A stretch of DNA of 64,000 nucleotides from Volvox africanus (Eukaryota > Chlorophyta > Chlorophyceae > Chlamydomonadales > Volvocaceae). Made by a program: the position numbers and the translations under genes. The notes under the pieces were generated by a model, which did not search any database, was not told where the DNA came from, and saw only the letters and a list, made by a program, of their open reading frames with translations. The DNA lies in contig BSDZ01000078.1 in the NCBI GenBank assembly GCA_030268105.1, positions 620,001 to 684,000 of the forward strand, written 5' to 3'. This document shows positions 49,501 to 59,917 of this stretch, piece by piece. Positions within the stretch are counted from its first letter, which is position 1. Each line of letters starts with the position of its first letter.

Positions 49501-52240
49501 TCATTGGGCTTGTGTGGCACGTTTGCGGGCTTCTTCGAGCAGGGGTTTCATGTCCTGTGAGAAGTTGCGTGCCGGTTCCCATGAGTTGTGCTCGTCGGTA
49601 TACCCTGTCCACTTAACCAAGTACTCGTGTATTGTTCGCTTACGTCGGTGTCGGCCCACACGACGTGCGCGATAATCTAACACCCGCTCCACATCGTAAA
49701 ACTTCTGTTTACCAGCGATCCAGGTCTCGGGAACTGGTTCGATCGCTGTGGGGGCATTAGCAGGCTCAGGGACGGGTTCCGTACTACGATACGGACGAAC
49801 AAGCGATACGTGAAACGTGGGGTGAATGGTCATATCAGTGGGCAATGCAAGCTCCACAGCCACATTCCCAACCATGCGCACGACAGGATACGGACCAATC
49901 CAACGGGGTAAGAGTTTTCGGGATCCATCGGCCAAGGAACGCAAGTTCTTGGTGCTTAGCAACACGAGTTGCCCCTCCGAAAACGTCACATCCTGCTTGG
50001 ATTTGTTGTAGTATTCCGTCGTTCGTTGCTGCGCCGCGTCCAAATATTGAGGCATCAGACACTACCTCAACACGAAATGGCAACGAGTAATCAGGGAATG
50101 CAAGGGTGACATCTTCGGCAATGATTCGTTTGAGCTCTTCGAATGCCCGCTGGCATTGCGACGTCCACGACTCGAGCGAAACGAAAACGCCTTTGCGAGT
50201 TAAGTTAGTAAGCGGGGCCGCAATGATGGAATATTTTTCAATGAACTTCCGGAAATAATTGGTCAAGCCAAGGAACTTACGCAGCTCCGTGAGGTTCTGA
50301 GGCGCGGGCCAATCGCGAACCACGGCGACCTTCCGCGGGTCCATCTTCACACCGGTGGCCGACACAATGTGGCCCAAATATTCCACCTGAGGCTGCGCCC
50401 AAAAGCATTTGGCGCGTTTAGCAAACAATTGCTCCCGCCTCATAACGTCGAGCACGAGCCGAAGATGCTCCAAGTGTTCCTCGCGCGTTTTAGAATATAC
50501 CAAGATGTCATCCAGGTAGCAAACAACGAACCTGTCGATAAACGGCCTAAACATTCGGTCCATAACCGCCTGAAACGTCGCAGGGGCATTAGTCAAACCA
50601 AATGATAGGACCGTATACTCAAAGTGACCGAAGGGCGTCCGAAAAGCGGTTTTCGGGATATCAGAGGCAGCGATGCGAATCTGATTGTAGCCCTGTTGTA
50701 AGTCAATTGAGGAAAAATAAGCCGAGCCCTTCAGCTTATCCAACAGGTCGTCAACGCGTGGCAAAGGGTAGCGATTTTTCACCGTATTCGCATTTAACCC
50801 CCGGTAATCAATGCACATGCGCAAGGTCCCATCCTTCTTACCGACAAACAAAATCGGTGCAGAAAACGGGGATGTGCTGGGGCGTATCATACCCTTCGCG
50901 AGCAAATCCGTCACCTGGCGCTTTACCTCATCCAGCTCCAATGGACTCAACCTGTACATTGGCCGGGCTGTAGGCTGCGCTCCAGGCATGAGAGGGATTG
51001 TGTGATCAACAGGACGCATAGGTGGTAGGCCAGGGATATCTTTAAAGACGTCCTCATACTGCGACAGTAGGGCCTCAACCTCAGGATGCGCAGAAATCTG
51101 CGCGGTGGTGACACAACAGCTCACCCGCGGCCTTAAAAGCAGTCCGTGGGCACCCTTCCGTAACAAACGGACGGCCTCCTTACGCCCGACTAGCTCTGGT
51201 TCGATTCGCGCGGCCATTGCGGTCACAGCGAAATTAACCATAGGCACCGCCTCAGTTTCGCCCTCCTTTGGTGTGACATGTTCGAACGACAGGAAAGGTA
51301 CCTTAATCGACAGAGTACCCTTGCACATATGCAGGGTTGCGGTCTCCATGTCGATGCGCGCGCGGTACTGTCGTAATGTCGACGACCCCATTATGTACGG
51401 TGCAGTCTCTGCTAAGCCCTGCAGCACGTACGGCCGGGTCACAACACGCAAAGGGCCTATCGATAGGCTAAGGGTAATCCTGCCCACGATGGGATGCTTA
51501 CCCCCGTCAGCAAGGGTAACCTGTGGACAATCAGACGACTCTGGGGACAACCCCAGCGCATTCACCTCTGCGACAGAGATGAAGTCGTCGCTGGCACCGG
51601 TGTCAACAAGTGCCTTCAGAGTACGGCCATTCAAACCGATCTGAACCACAGGGACACGGTTATCTACGAGCGACTGCCCAGCAGACAACGTCAGTGCACT
51701 TAAGGCGGGTCCGTAACCAACGGCACCCCCATCAGGAGCTTCGTACCAAACGTCAACCGAGTAGGATAGGTGTGGCCACGGAGCCAACGTACCCTCCCGA
51801 TCCACACCATTAAACAAAACGGTGCCCGGCTCGAACCGGTGGACATGCCGCATACCCCTTAACGATGCCTCTGCCTTGCGCCGACAGAAAGCGGGGAGTA
51901 AAACACATGCGGCGGTGCCTGGATATTGACGCCTACATCTCCTGTATATGGCCAACTGTTCCGACATCTCACGCAGAGACGAGGGGATGAACAAAACCAC
52001 GTGGTTGGACAGATCGATAGACGACAGGGGACGGTGAGGTGTAAACAAATTACACAACGGGTCGAAGCAGAGAAGTCCCGTGCGTCCGTCAAGCGTGATG
52101 CGTCGCGCAATGACTCGCTCGATGTGTCCAAGTACACAAGGCAACAATGCCTTAACGGCTGGCCGTAAGGATGACCACCGACCACGCGTTAGTTCAGAAA
52201 ACCCAGGTAGAGCCCCCTCCGCAGGAACCCGGGCAAGCCC
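49501..52240 (-). pseudogene. pol of R9: PR-RT intact, RNase H-integrase deleted
   Basis: Open from the gag UAG through the pol N-terminus, protease [12 protein letters not shown] with [11 protein letters not shown], and the start of RNase H (SDASIFG). At about 50043 it is fused, across the shared bases tccaaa, to the integrase C-terminal part ([19 protein letters not shown]) in a different frame. GPYPVVRM and the chromodomain (YLVKWTGYTDEHNSWEP) follow to TGA at 49501. Integrase catalytic residues and most of RNase H are gone, so the element cannot move on its own. Confidence 0.92.
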
Positions 52241-52243
52241 CTA
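52202..52243 (-). promoter_or_regulatory. gag-pol UAG with hairpin (R9)
   Basis: UAG 52241-52243, spacer 52234-52240, arms CCCGGGU (52227-52233) and ACCUGGG (52202-52208, one G-U), 18-nt loop. Confidence 0.65.
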
Positions 52244-53476
52244 TTTCGGCTGAGGTACAAACGGCGGCATTAGAGGGCAGTCCTTCGTAGAATGGCTCTC
52301 CGCACACCGTAGACAAACGTTGGCCAATTTTCGACGCTCGAATTCGGAACGATTGCAATTCCATTTTGGCATAAATGTGTCGTCCGTACGAGTACGCTTC
52401 GCGTTGGGGTCGGAACGCGGTGCGGCTGCCGACGACGGCGCACCACCACGCTTCCTGTTCCTAGCTGGGTCCGAGCTCGGACCTGCCCCTCCTGTACCAC
52501 GGACACCCGAGCTAGCGCCCCCGCGCGCCTTGCGTTGCCCGTTGCTGCGTCGCGTCGCGGCAGTAGGCGTGGGGCGGGTCGCGCCGAGGTCCTGGTCGAG
52601 AGTCACAGCTTCCCCAAGCGGATCCTGCACTTGCACGGCATTTGCACGAGGGGCAGACTTGACTTCTTCCTCGCCGGCAAGAAGTCGTATCTCCGCGCCC
52701 TTAGCAAAAGCGACCAACGCGTCATACGACTTGATCTGCGCTCCAACCAAGTCAGTGGCGCACCATTTAGCCAAAAGTTTCGTTAGGCCTCGCCTAAACC
52801 AAAAGACACGCTCAGATTCGGTGAGGTCAGCAATGGGAGTCACAAGTGCTTCGAAGCGTGACTGGTACGCAGGTACATTTTCATCCCGACGCATGTGGTA
52901 GCTACCCGCTGCCAAAACGTTACGAGCTTCCACATCGCGTGCTTGAACCTCAGTAGCGAATCGTGCGAGCAAAGCGGCGACTAACTCGTCAAAAGTATAG
53001 CTGCCCCGGGCGTTGGTCCAATTGCGATACCAGTCCTTCGCTGCGCCCTCGAGGGTGTTACCAACGAAGAGACACCTGATACCGTCATTGTCGCCACCAT
53101 GAACAGCTTGGAGGTACTTTTTAGCGTCACGCACGTACGCACGAGTTGCATCGGCTATGCTATGCCCTGGTGTCTTGTCGGTCAGCGAAATATTGAGCCT
53201 AGGCACGGGAATCGACAATCTCATCACCTCAGGGATGTCATCATGCCCTCGAGCTTGAGGTAATGGCAGAACCCTTGGTCCAGCAGTGTTGTCCATATTC
53301 GTGTTCACTGCTGAATGCGGCACAATTAAGTGAGCAGGGGTCTGAAGGAAAAGGGGCTCTTGAGTGGCTCGCGCGCCAACAGTCTCAAGACCTCTATCCG
53401 GCGCTCTAGCAGCTATAACGAAATCGGGTTGGCTAGCTAGGCTAGTGTGCGGCGTATCGTCGTGTTCCGCGGACAT
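52241..53476 (-). CDS. gag: gag of R9 (intact)
   Basis: 411 codons from ATG 53476 (MSAEHDDTPHTSLASQPDF) to UAG. Capsid region (KYLQAVHGGDNDGIRCLFVGNTLEGAAKDWYRNW, AYQSRFEALVTPIADLTESERVFWFRRGL), Arg/Gly/Ser-rich linker, knuckle CLRC-x3-H-x4-C. Very close to R2 gag but without its stop, so it is the better reference for family A Gag. Could supply particle protein. Confidence 0.93.
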   Translation of the reverse strand: MSAEHDDTPHTSLASQPDFVIAARAPDRGLETVGARATQEPLFLQTPAHLIVPHSAVNTNMDNTAGPRVLPLPQARGHDDIPEVMRLSIPVPRLNISLTDKTPGHSIADATRAYVRDAKKYLQAVHGGDNDGIRCLFVGNTLEGAAKDWYRNWTNARGSYTFDELVAALLARFATEVQARDVEARNVLAAGSYHMRRDENVPAYQSRFEALVTPIADLTESERVFWFRRGLTKLLAKWCATDLVGAQIKSYDALVAFAKGAEIRLLAGEEEVKSAPRANAVQVQDPLGEAVTLDQDLGATRPTPTAATRRSNGQRKARGGASSGVRGTGGAGPSSDPARNRKRGGAPSSAAAPRSDPNAKRTRTDDTFMPKWNCNRSEFERRKLANVCLRCAESHSTKDCPLMPPFVPQPK

Positions 53477-53716
53477 GGAGCACGAAACGATACCCTAGTT
53501 TTGCGTAATAGAAGCCGACTTCTATTGCAAAGGCAAGAGTACAAAGCGATTCGGTGAGCCTACCGACAGTACTCTTGAGAAGATTTAGCAAACTCAGCAA
53601 GTAATTGCCCAGCTGAGTCCTGATCTCCGTAGTTTGAGCAATGAGAGTCGCCAACTGGTCCGGACGAACGCCGGTCTCAGTCGCCGCGGCAAGTAATGCC
53701 GGTGCACTGAGATTAC

Positions 53717-53875
53717 CTGCGACTCAGAGCGTACACTTACACAACAAGTGCAGCAATCTAAACAAAAGCAATTAAACAATTACAAACCGGAAGCGGCGGC
53801 GTCCAAAACGGCGCGGCCTAAGTCTTCGGCAAAAGTATCTAGCGGTCCTCGTGGTTCGTCGCTGGAACTCGCCAT
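53717..53875 (-). other. gag leader: exon-like ORF (53788-53875) and possible intron (53717-53787)
   Basis: Same structure as in R2 and R7a: 88-nt ORF from ATG 53875, then 71 nt with GTTTGT...TCGCAG ends, phase preserved. Near-complete young copy, so a good place to test splicing. Confidence 0.42.
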
Positions 53876-53924
53876 AGAAAGAACCTACTTCCGATTAGAC
53901 AAAGAGAGACAGTTAGGCAACGAA

Positions 53925-53939
53925 CCTGTCTCGATACCA
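53925..53939 (-). other. Primer-binding site of R9
   Basis: Minus strand TGGTATCGAGACAGG, three nucleotides from the LTR. Confidence 0.76.
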
Positions 53940-53942
53940 AAT

Positions 53943-54766
53943 TGTTGTACCTCTCGTTCGCGTTTGCTCATAAGTATCTGCACGTCTGGAGACTATCGAC
54001 ACCGATGCGCGAGCACTTGCAAGTACAGCAAGGCAAGCGAGAGCAAACAGAGACAGCGGAAGACTTCAAGACGAAGAGAGATATAACTTACAGGTTTACG
54101 GATCAGAACGATGCAATGGACGAAATCGCCGTCAGCGCCGGAAGCAAGCAATCATCACGCGGCGGTGATTAGCGAAGTTAAGGCTTAGCTCGGGCTAAGT
54201 AGAATAGTGTATAGAAACAGTAATTTAGAACACACGAGTGTTCTCCGGTATCGGATATCTTGTCTAGCTTAGCCGTCCTCGCATCTGTTATACTCGCAGC
54301 ATCGCAATGCCGTACGATTCACATTAGGAGGCCGATCCTAGATGTGACAACCCTACTGCGTCTAGGCGATGTCTACGTATAACAACGTATAAGCCTTTCC
54401 GGCATTCGCATGATGCAAGGGTCCGGATAACGATATCCGGTTGCAGGGCATGTATCGCGACGAGTGCGGCGCTCTCAACGTGTGCTTAAATGAAGTAATA
54501 TTATATCAGATAATATTACTTATCGTTTCATAGCACGAGCATAATGCGCACTTCAATGATTAGGTCATTCATGCATGCTAGGCGGATTTGCCATGGTGCG
54601 ATGTCGCGATGGATAATGACAACATGCCAGATGCATATATAAATGTATGCGAATACATTTATATCATGCAGATTCATTCATATGTAATGCGTTCATCACA
54701 AAAGCACTTCGACTCATAGGATCGTGTCGACCTACGCGTCGACGGGAAATGAACCGTAGCACAACA
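53943..54766 (-). repeat. 5' LTR of R9 (824 bp)
   Basis: Same length and ends as 48618-49441, about 99.8% identical by eye. Confidence 0.95.
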
Positions 54767-55027
54767 GCTAACGCCCCCGCAGCGATAGAACCAGTTCCCG
54801 AGACCTGGATCGCTGGTAAACAGAATTTTTACGATGTGGAGCGGGTGTTAGATTATCGCGCGCGTCGTGTGGGCCGACACCGACGTAAGCGGACAGTACA
54901 CGAGTACTTGGTCAAGTGGACAGGGTATACCAGCGAGCACAACTCATGGGAACCGGCACGCAACTTCTCGCAGGACATGAAGCCCCTGCTGGAAGAAGTC
55001 CGCAAACGTGCCACGCAAGCCCAATGA

Positions 55028-55086
55028 CCCTTGCAGTTGATGCTGTATGAAGCAGCGAGGACGCTGCACACGGGAGGGGGGATAAT
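55028..55086 (+). other. 3' untranslated end and polypurine tract of R7b
   Basis: Short spacer after the pol TGA containing the GCAGCG/CGCTGC hairpin, then GGGAGGGGGGATAAT directly before the 3' LTR. Confidence 0.78.
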
Positions 55087-55919
55087 TGTTGTGCTACGGT
55101 TTGTTTCCCGCCGATGCGTAGGTCGATGCGACCCTACAAGGCGAAGTGTTATCTTGATGAACGCATGAATGATTATTGCATATGAATGAACCTGCACGAT
55201 ATAGATGTATTCGCATACATTTATATATGCATTTGGCATGTTATCATTATCCATCGCGACATCGCATCATGGCAAATCCGCCTAGCATGCATGAAATACC
55301 GAATCATTGAAGTGCACATTATGCTGGTGCTATGAAACGATAAGTAATATTATTTGATATAATATTACTTCATTACAGCACACGTTGAGAGCGCCGCACT
55401 CGTCGTGATGCATGCCTTGCAACCGAATATCGTTATTCGGACCCTTGCATCATGCGAATGCCGGAAAGGCTTATACGTTGTTATGCTTGGACATCGCCTA
55501 TACGCAGTAGGGTTGTCACACTTAGGATCGGCCTCCTAGTGTGAATCGTACGGCATTGCGATGCTGCGAGTATAACAGATGCGAGGACGGCTAAGTAAGA
55601 GAAGACATTCGATACCGGAGAACACTCGTGTGTTCAACATTATTATTGCTATATGCTATTCTACTTAGCCCGAGCTAAGCCTAAACTTCGCTATTCACCG
55701 CCGAGTGATGATTGCTTGCTTCCGGCGCTGACGGCGATTATGTCCATTGCACCGCTTCGATCTGTAAGACTGTAAGTTATATCTCTTCTTGTTTGAAGTC
55801 TTCCGCTGTCTCTGTTTGCTCGCGCTTGTCTTGCTGTACTTGCAAGTGCTCGCGCATTGGTGTCGCAAGCCTTCAGACGCGCAGATACTTATGAGCAAAC
55901 ACGAAGGAGAGGTACAACA
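55087..55919 (+). repeat. 3' LTR of R7 (833 bp)
   Basis: TGTTGTGCTACGG...GAGGTACAACA followed by gtgtg. High similarity to 34445-35277 over the parts compared. Confidence 0.92.
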
Positions 55920-55924
55920 GTGTG

Positions 55925-56277
55925 TAGGATAGGGGGGAACATCACCCGTGGCCACCTGGCAGTCCCTGGCAGTCCCTACCTTCCCCGGTGTTTCGGGACA
56001 CCCTCATCCAGTCTCCCATGCCGACTTCTCCGAAATCAGTGGTTTTCCCAGGTTCAGCACCCACCACCAGCATCTAGCGGAATCTGCCAAATCAACTAAG
56101 GCGTCAACTCCGCTACTGGTCAGTTCGCAGGTCTCTTTAAATGGGGTCGTCACCGTCCATCGACATGGGGACACCCTTCCCTAAACTTTAGGGTCTATGA
56201 CCCGCTCCTGGTCGGGGTAGAATCTGGAAATCCAGGGGCATATTAGTCATGCCATAACAGTTGTGCCTGAACACGAT
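55925..56277. other. 353 bp of unassigned sequence inside R11
   Basis: No similarity to other parts of the window and no convincing coding frame. Short open stretches lack AUG starts or known motifs. It contains a short tandem of ggcagtccct near 55957-55976. It lies between the R11 left stub and the B-like LTR, so it is presumably part of R11 (internal or LTR). Confidence 0.4.
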
Positions 56278-56701
56278 TGTTGTATTCTCAATGCATCTTG
56301 GTAAATGATTAAGATATAATAATTATCTGTTTATTATTTTTATAATATAATATATTTAATTATCAGATTAACTGTTTCATGTTCCCATCTGGCCATCAAT
56401 TTGTGGATTTGGTCTCGGTTGTCGACGACCAATTCTAACTGACTTCCTGAAACATCCGAACCTGTCGGTTACTCCATAACCTGTATGGAGTGGGCCATTT
56501 ACCGACTGAATGGTAAATGGTGGAACACCTGGTTCCTGGTTCACTGAATCTCCGGTTGTAGTGGTGACTTCTGAAGGTCAAGCCCGGTTCGAGGCCTTAT
56601 GACCTCTCAAGTACGACCTAGTTGGCGGCTCTACTTAATCGGGCTCTGGAACAACAACCGGTATCTTTTGATACCACCCTTCGTGGGTACCATATACAAC
56701 A
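56278..56701 (+). repeat. Family B-like LTR of R11 (424 bp)
   Basis: TGTTGTATTCTC...ATATACAACA, roughly 94% like the R5 LTR in the opposite orientation by eye. It is followed by gcaat (56702-56706). Diverged enough to be an older relative of R5. Confidence 0.85.
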
Positions 56702-57342
56702 GCAATTTTGACGGAGATTGCATCTGGTACCTCGTCCCTTGATCGTTGTCCTATAGCTAACGGGGGTAAAAGCGGACAGCTCTTCATGGGATGGTCTGAT
56801 GCACACCGAAGGCAAACTCCGAGCTGTCGCCGCTGTGCAAACTCTGTCTGCGTACATTCCCACTTGGTCAGCCATTTGTCCTGCATTTGTGACCGTTTCG
56901 TCTCCGATTCGGCTCTACGTGACTCAGCACCTCCTTCCTTTTCCGTCGATTTTGAGTCATCATGGAATCCCTCTGGGTTAGTTCCTGAGTTCTTGGGCTT
57001 GGAGCGTGACTGACACGACGAATCCCAGTAGACTACATGGGAGCCGGCGATAACAGGATACCGGTAGTCCCGGGTGCTGGGTCAGTCTCGTTGGTGATAT
57101 TTTGAGTTGTAGTAGCTGACAACGGTGCCAGGGATGTCGGAGGTTCTTGTCCCGCCCTAATGCGAGCCTCGACGTTACGAGCGATCTGAACCCATCGCGC
57201 GTAGGATCTGGTCCCTGCTAGTGTCAAGTCTGCAGTACTCTCTTGTGCTAACGTGAGCGAGAGGCCTCATTGAAACCAGTAAATATAATCTCCTCCTGAA
57301 AAGCTAACCATTGGTGCTATCAGGTCTTCGAGACGTAACTGA
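56702..57342 (-). pseudogene. gag: gag of R6c, decayed
   Basis: Minus-strand zinc knuckle CLRC-x3-H-x4-C (56635-56886 frame, in KWECTQTEFAQRRQLGVCLRC) and a capsid trace (ARWVQIARNVEARIRAGQEPP, about 57150). Joining across the gcaat duplication to 34435 continues the frame by a few residues (VKIA-EATDQH) to TGA. It is cut on the right by R10. Confidence 0.72.
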
Positions 57343-58172
57343 TGTTGTGCTACGGTTCGTTTCCCGCCGATGCGTAGGTCAATGTGACGCTACAAGGCGG
57401 TGTGCTATTGATGAATGCATGATGCATATGAATGAACTCGCATAAATATAAATGTATTCGCATACATTTATATCTGCTTTGGCATGTTACCATTATGCAT
57501 CGCGACATAACTTCGCATCATGGCTGATCTGCCTAACGTGCATGAATTCCCGAATAATTGAGGCGCGCATTATGCTCCTGCTACGGAACGATAAGTAATA
57601 TTATTTGATATAATATTACTTCATTACAGCACACGTTGAGAGCGCCGCACTCGTCGCGATGCATGCCTTGCAACCGAATATCGTTATTCGGACCCTTGCA
57701 TCATGCAAATGCCGGAAAGGCTTATCGGTTGTTATACGTGAACATTGCCTATACGCTGTAGGGTTGTCACACTTAGGATCGGCCTCCTAGTGTGAGTTGT
57801 ACGGCGTCACGATGCTGTGAGTATAACAGATGCGAGGACGGCTAAGTAAGAGAAGACATTTTGATATCGGAGAACACTCGTGTGTTCAACATTATAATTG
57901 CTAATTGCTCTTATACTTAGCCCGAGCTAAGCCTGAACTTTGCTTGTCACCGCCGCGTGATGATTGCTTGCTTCCGGTGCTGACGGCGATCACGCCCATT
58001 GCATCGCTTTGGTCTGTATTGTTGTAAGTTATATCTCTTCTTGTCTTGAAGTCTTCCGCTGTCTTTGTTTGCTCTTGATCACCTTGCTGTACTTGCAAGT
58101 GCTCGCGCATTGGTATAGAAAGTCTCCAGACGCGCAGATACTTATGAGCAAACTCGAAGGAGAGGTACAACA
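57343..58172 (+). repeat. 5' LTR of R10 (830 bp)
   Basis: TGTTGTGCTACGG...GAGGTACAACA, with AT palindromes near 57595-57625 and 57445-57475. Confidence 0.92.
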
Positions 58173-58175
58173 AAT

Positions 58176-58190
58176 TGGTATCGAGACAGA
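58176..58190 (+). other. Primer-binding site of R10
   Basis: TGGTATCGAGACAGA, three nucleotides after the LTR; the last base differs from the other copies. Confidence 0.72.
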
Positions 58191-58239
58191 TTCGTTGCCT
58201 AACTGTCTCTTTGTGTCAAATTGGAAGTAGGTTCTTTCC

Positions 58240-58398
58240 ATGGCGAGTACCAGCGATGAACGACGTGGACCGCTAGATATTTTTGCCGAAGACCTGGGCC
58301 GCGCCGTGTTGGATGCCGCCGCATCCGGTTTGTAATCGTGTGATTGCTTTTGTCTAAATTGCTGCACTTGTTGTGTAAGTGTACGCTCTGAGTCGCAG
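58240..58398 (+). other. gag leader: exon-like ORF (58240-58327) and possible intron (58328-58398)
   Basis: ATG 58240 (MASTSDERRGPLDIFAEDLG...). 71-nt segment with GTTTGT...TCGCAG ends, in phase with the following open stretch. Several differences from R7a within it, none at the ends. Confidence 0.42.
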
Positions 58399-58641
58399 GT
58401 AATCTCAGCGCTCCGGCATTGCTTGCCGCAACAACTGAGACCGGCTTGCACCCGGACCAGTTGGCGACTCTCATTGCCCAAACTACGGAGATTAGGACTC
58501 AGCTGGGAAAGTACTTGCTGAATCTACTTCATCTTCTCAAGAGTACTGTCGGTAGGCTCACCGAATCGTTTGTACTCTTGCATTGTCCTTACGGTAGAAG
58601 TCGTCTTCTATTACGCATCTTAGGGTATTGCTTCGTGTCTC

Positions 58642-59878
58642 ATGTCTGCGGGACGCGACGATACGCCGCTGACTAGCTTAGCAAGCCAACCCGATTTTAT
58701 TGTGGCTGCTAGAGCTACGGATAGAGGTCTTGAGACTGTTGGCACGCAAGCTGCTCTAGAACCTCTTGTCCTTCAGACCCCTGCCCACTTAATTGTGCCG
58801 CGTTCAGCAGTCAATACGAATATGGACAACGCTGCTGATCCACGGGGTCTTCCTCTACCTCAGACGCAAGGGCATGCTGCCATTCCTGAGGTGATGAGAC
58901 TGACGATTCCTTTACCTAGGCTCAAAATCTCCCTGAATGAAAACCCTAAGACACCCGGCCCGACCATAGCCGATTCAACTTGTACGTACGTGCGCGATGC
59001 TAAGAAGTATCTCCAGGCTGTGCATGGTGGTGATAATGATGGTATCAGGTGTCTCTTCGTTGGCAACAACCTCGAGGGTGCGGCGAAGGACTGGTACGAC
59101 GAATGGACCAACGCCCGGATTGACTACACGTTTGACGAGTTGATTTCCACTCTGCTCGCACGGTTTGCTACTGAGGTGCACGCACGTGATGTTGAGGCTC
59201 GCAAGGTGTTAGCGGCCGGTACATATCACATGCGTCGGGGCGAAAATGTACCTGCGTACCAGTCACGCTTCGAAGCACTAGTGACCCCCATTGCTGACCT
59301 CACCGAGAATGAGCGTGTCTTTTGGTTTCAGCGAGGCCTGACGAAACTTTTGGCTAAATGGTGCGCTACTGACTTGTCTGGGGTGCCGTTCAAGTCGTAC
59401 GATGCCTTGGTAACATTTGCTAGGGGTACAGAGGTACGACTCCTTGCCGGTGAGGAAGAAGTCAAGTCTGCCCCTCGTGCAAATGCTGTGCAAGCACAGG
59501 ATCCGCTTGGGGAAGCTGTGGCTCTGGACCAGGAACTTGGAGCTACTCACAGCGCATCTGTTGTCACGGTGCGACGCAGCAACAGACAGCACAAGGCGCG
59601 CGGGGGCGCTACCTCAGGTGTCCACGGGTCAGGAAGAGCAGGTCCGAGCTCGGACCCAGAGCAGGAAGCGTGGGGGCGCACCGTCGACGGCAGCCGTGCA
59701 GCGCTCTGACCCCGATGCAAAGCGGACTCGCACAGATGACCCATTGATGCCAAAATGGAATTGCAACAAATCCGAGTTCGAGTGTCGGAAAGCGGCCAAT
59801 GTTTGCCTACGGTGTGCGGAGAGCCATCCTACCAAGGATTGCCCGTTGCTGCCGCCGTTTGTCCCTAAGCCGAAATAG
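58642..59878 (+). pseudogene. gag: gag of R10, frameshifted
   Basis: ATG 58642 (MSAGRDDTPLTSLASQPDF), with capsid region open. Near 59658 five bases present in other copies (within GACCCAGCTAAGAGC) are missing, shifting the frame before the zinc knuckle, which continues in frame 59417-59878 to UAG. One lesion only. Confidence 0.9.
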
Positions 59879-59917
59879 GGGTTTGCCCGGGTTCCTGCGG
59901 AGGGGGCTCCACCCGGG
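59876..59917 (+). promoter_or_regulatory. gag-pol UAG with hairpin (R10)
   Basis: UAG 59876-59878, spacer GGGUUUG, arms CCCGGGU (59886-59892) and ACCCGGG (59911-59917), 18-nt loop with possible inner GGAG/CUCC pairs. Confidence 0.63.

Larger units (their letters stand above)
48618..54766 (-). mobile_element. R9: young family A element lacking RNase H/integrase, target duplication gctaa
   Basis: 6,149 bp with 824-bp LTRs that differ at only about two positions by eye (near 48937-48945 versus 54256-54264) and a perfect duplication gctaa (48613-48617 and 54767-54771). It has primer-binding site, intact gag, UAG-hairpin, intact PR-RT and polypurine tract. About 1.25 kb of pol, from RNase H to mid-integrase, is deleted. 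It is inserted in R7b pol. Confidence 0.94.
45992..55027 (+). pseudogene. pol of R7b, internally deleted and split by R9
   Basis: N-terminus and protease 46010-46870. The same frameshift and TGA (47026-47028) as 7a. RT begins 47068 but at about 47477 is joined to the integrase N-terminal region ([12 protein letters not shown]), deleting the RT core with YLDD and RNase H. Integrase is open to TGA 48386-48388 (CGA in other copies). A 50-bp deletion lies near 48478. R9 is inserted at 48617/48618. The chromodomain end follows at 54772-55027 (YLVKWTGYTSEHNSW, TGA). Confidence 0.87.
34445..55919 (+). mobile_element. R7: family A tandem double element (7a and 7b) carrying R8 and R9
   Basis: Outer LTRs of 833 bp each (34445-35277 and 55087-55919) are very similar, and a single 5-bp duplication gtgtg flanks the whole (34440-34444 and 55920-55924). 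Inside are two internal regions in the same orientation: 7a (35278-45542) and 7b (45668-55086), separated by a 125-bp remnant of a middle LTR (45543-45667). The two share mutations (a frameshift near 37858/46870 and TGA at 38014/47026), so one is a duplicate of the other. Without R8 and R9 the unit would be about 10.9 kb. Confidence 0.85.
34436..56701 (+). mobile_element. R11: family B-like remnant, target duplication gcaat, split by R7
   Basis: gcaat occurs at 34431-34435 and again at 56702-56706. Between them, once R7 and one gtgtg copy are removed, lie TGTTGTGTG (34436-34444), 353 bp of unassigned sequence (55925-56277) and a B-like LTR ending ATACAACA at 56701. Both ends are LTR-type. Removing everything between the duplications restores an open gag frame in R6c, which supports the reading. 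Probably an element that lost nearly all its inside, or a longer LTR variant. Confidence 0.6.
26787..57342 (-). mobile_element. R6: decayed family C tandem array, split by R11/R7 (occupies 26787-34435 and 56702-57342)
   Basis: Minus-strand order left to right: internal region 6a (26787-30643), LTR C1 (30644-31440), internal 6b (31441-32304), partial LTR C2 (32305-32711), internal 6c (32712-34435 continuing at 56702-57342). LTR C1 has a primer-binding site on its left and a polypurine tract on its right, so it serves two internal regions: a tandem sharing LTRs. Segments of 6a (27120-27950) and 6c (33310-33960) are nearly identical including shared damage. All coding parts are broken. Confidence 0.72.

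Noticed and set aside
55948..56184. 78-codon open frame in the unassigned R11 segment
   Set aside because: Starts without AUG, is Ser/His/Pro-rich and motif-free, and could not be supported as a gene.
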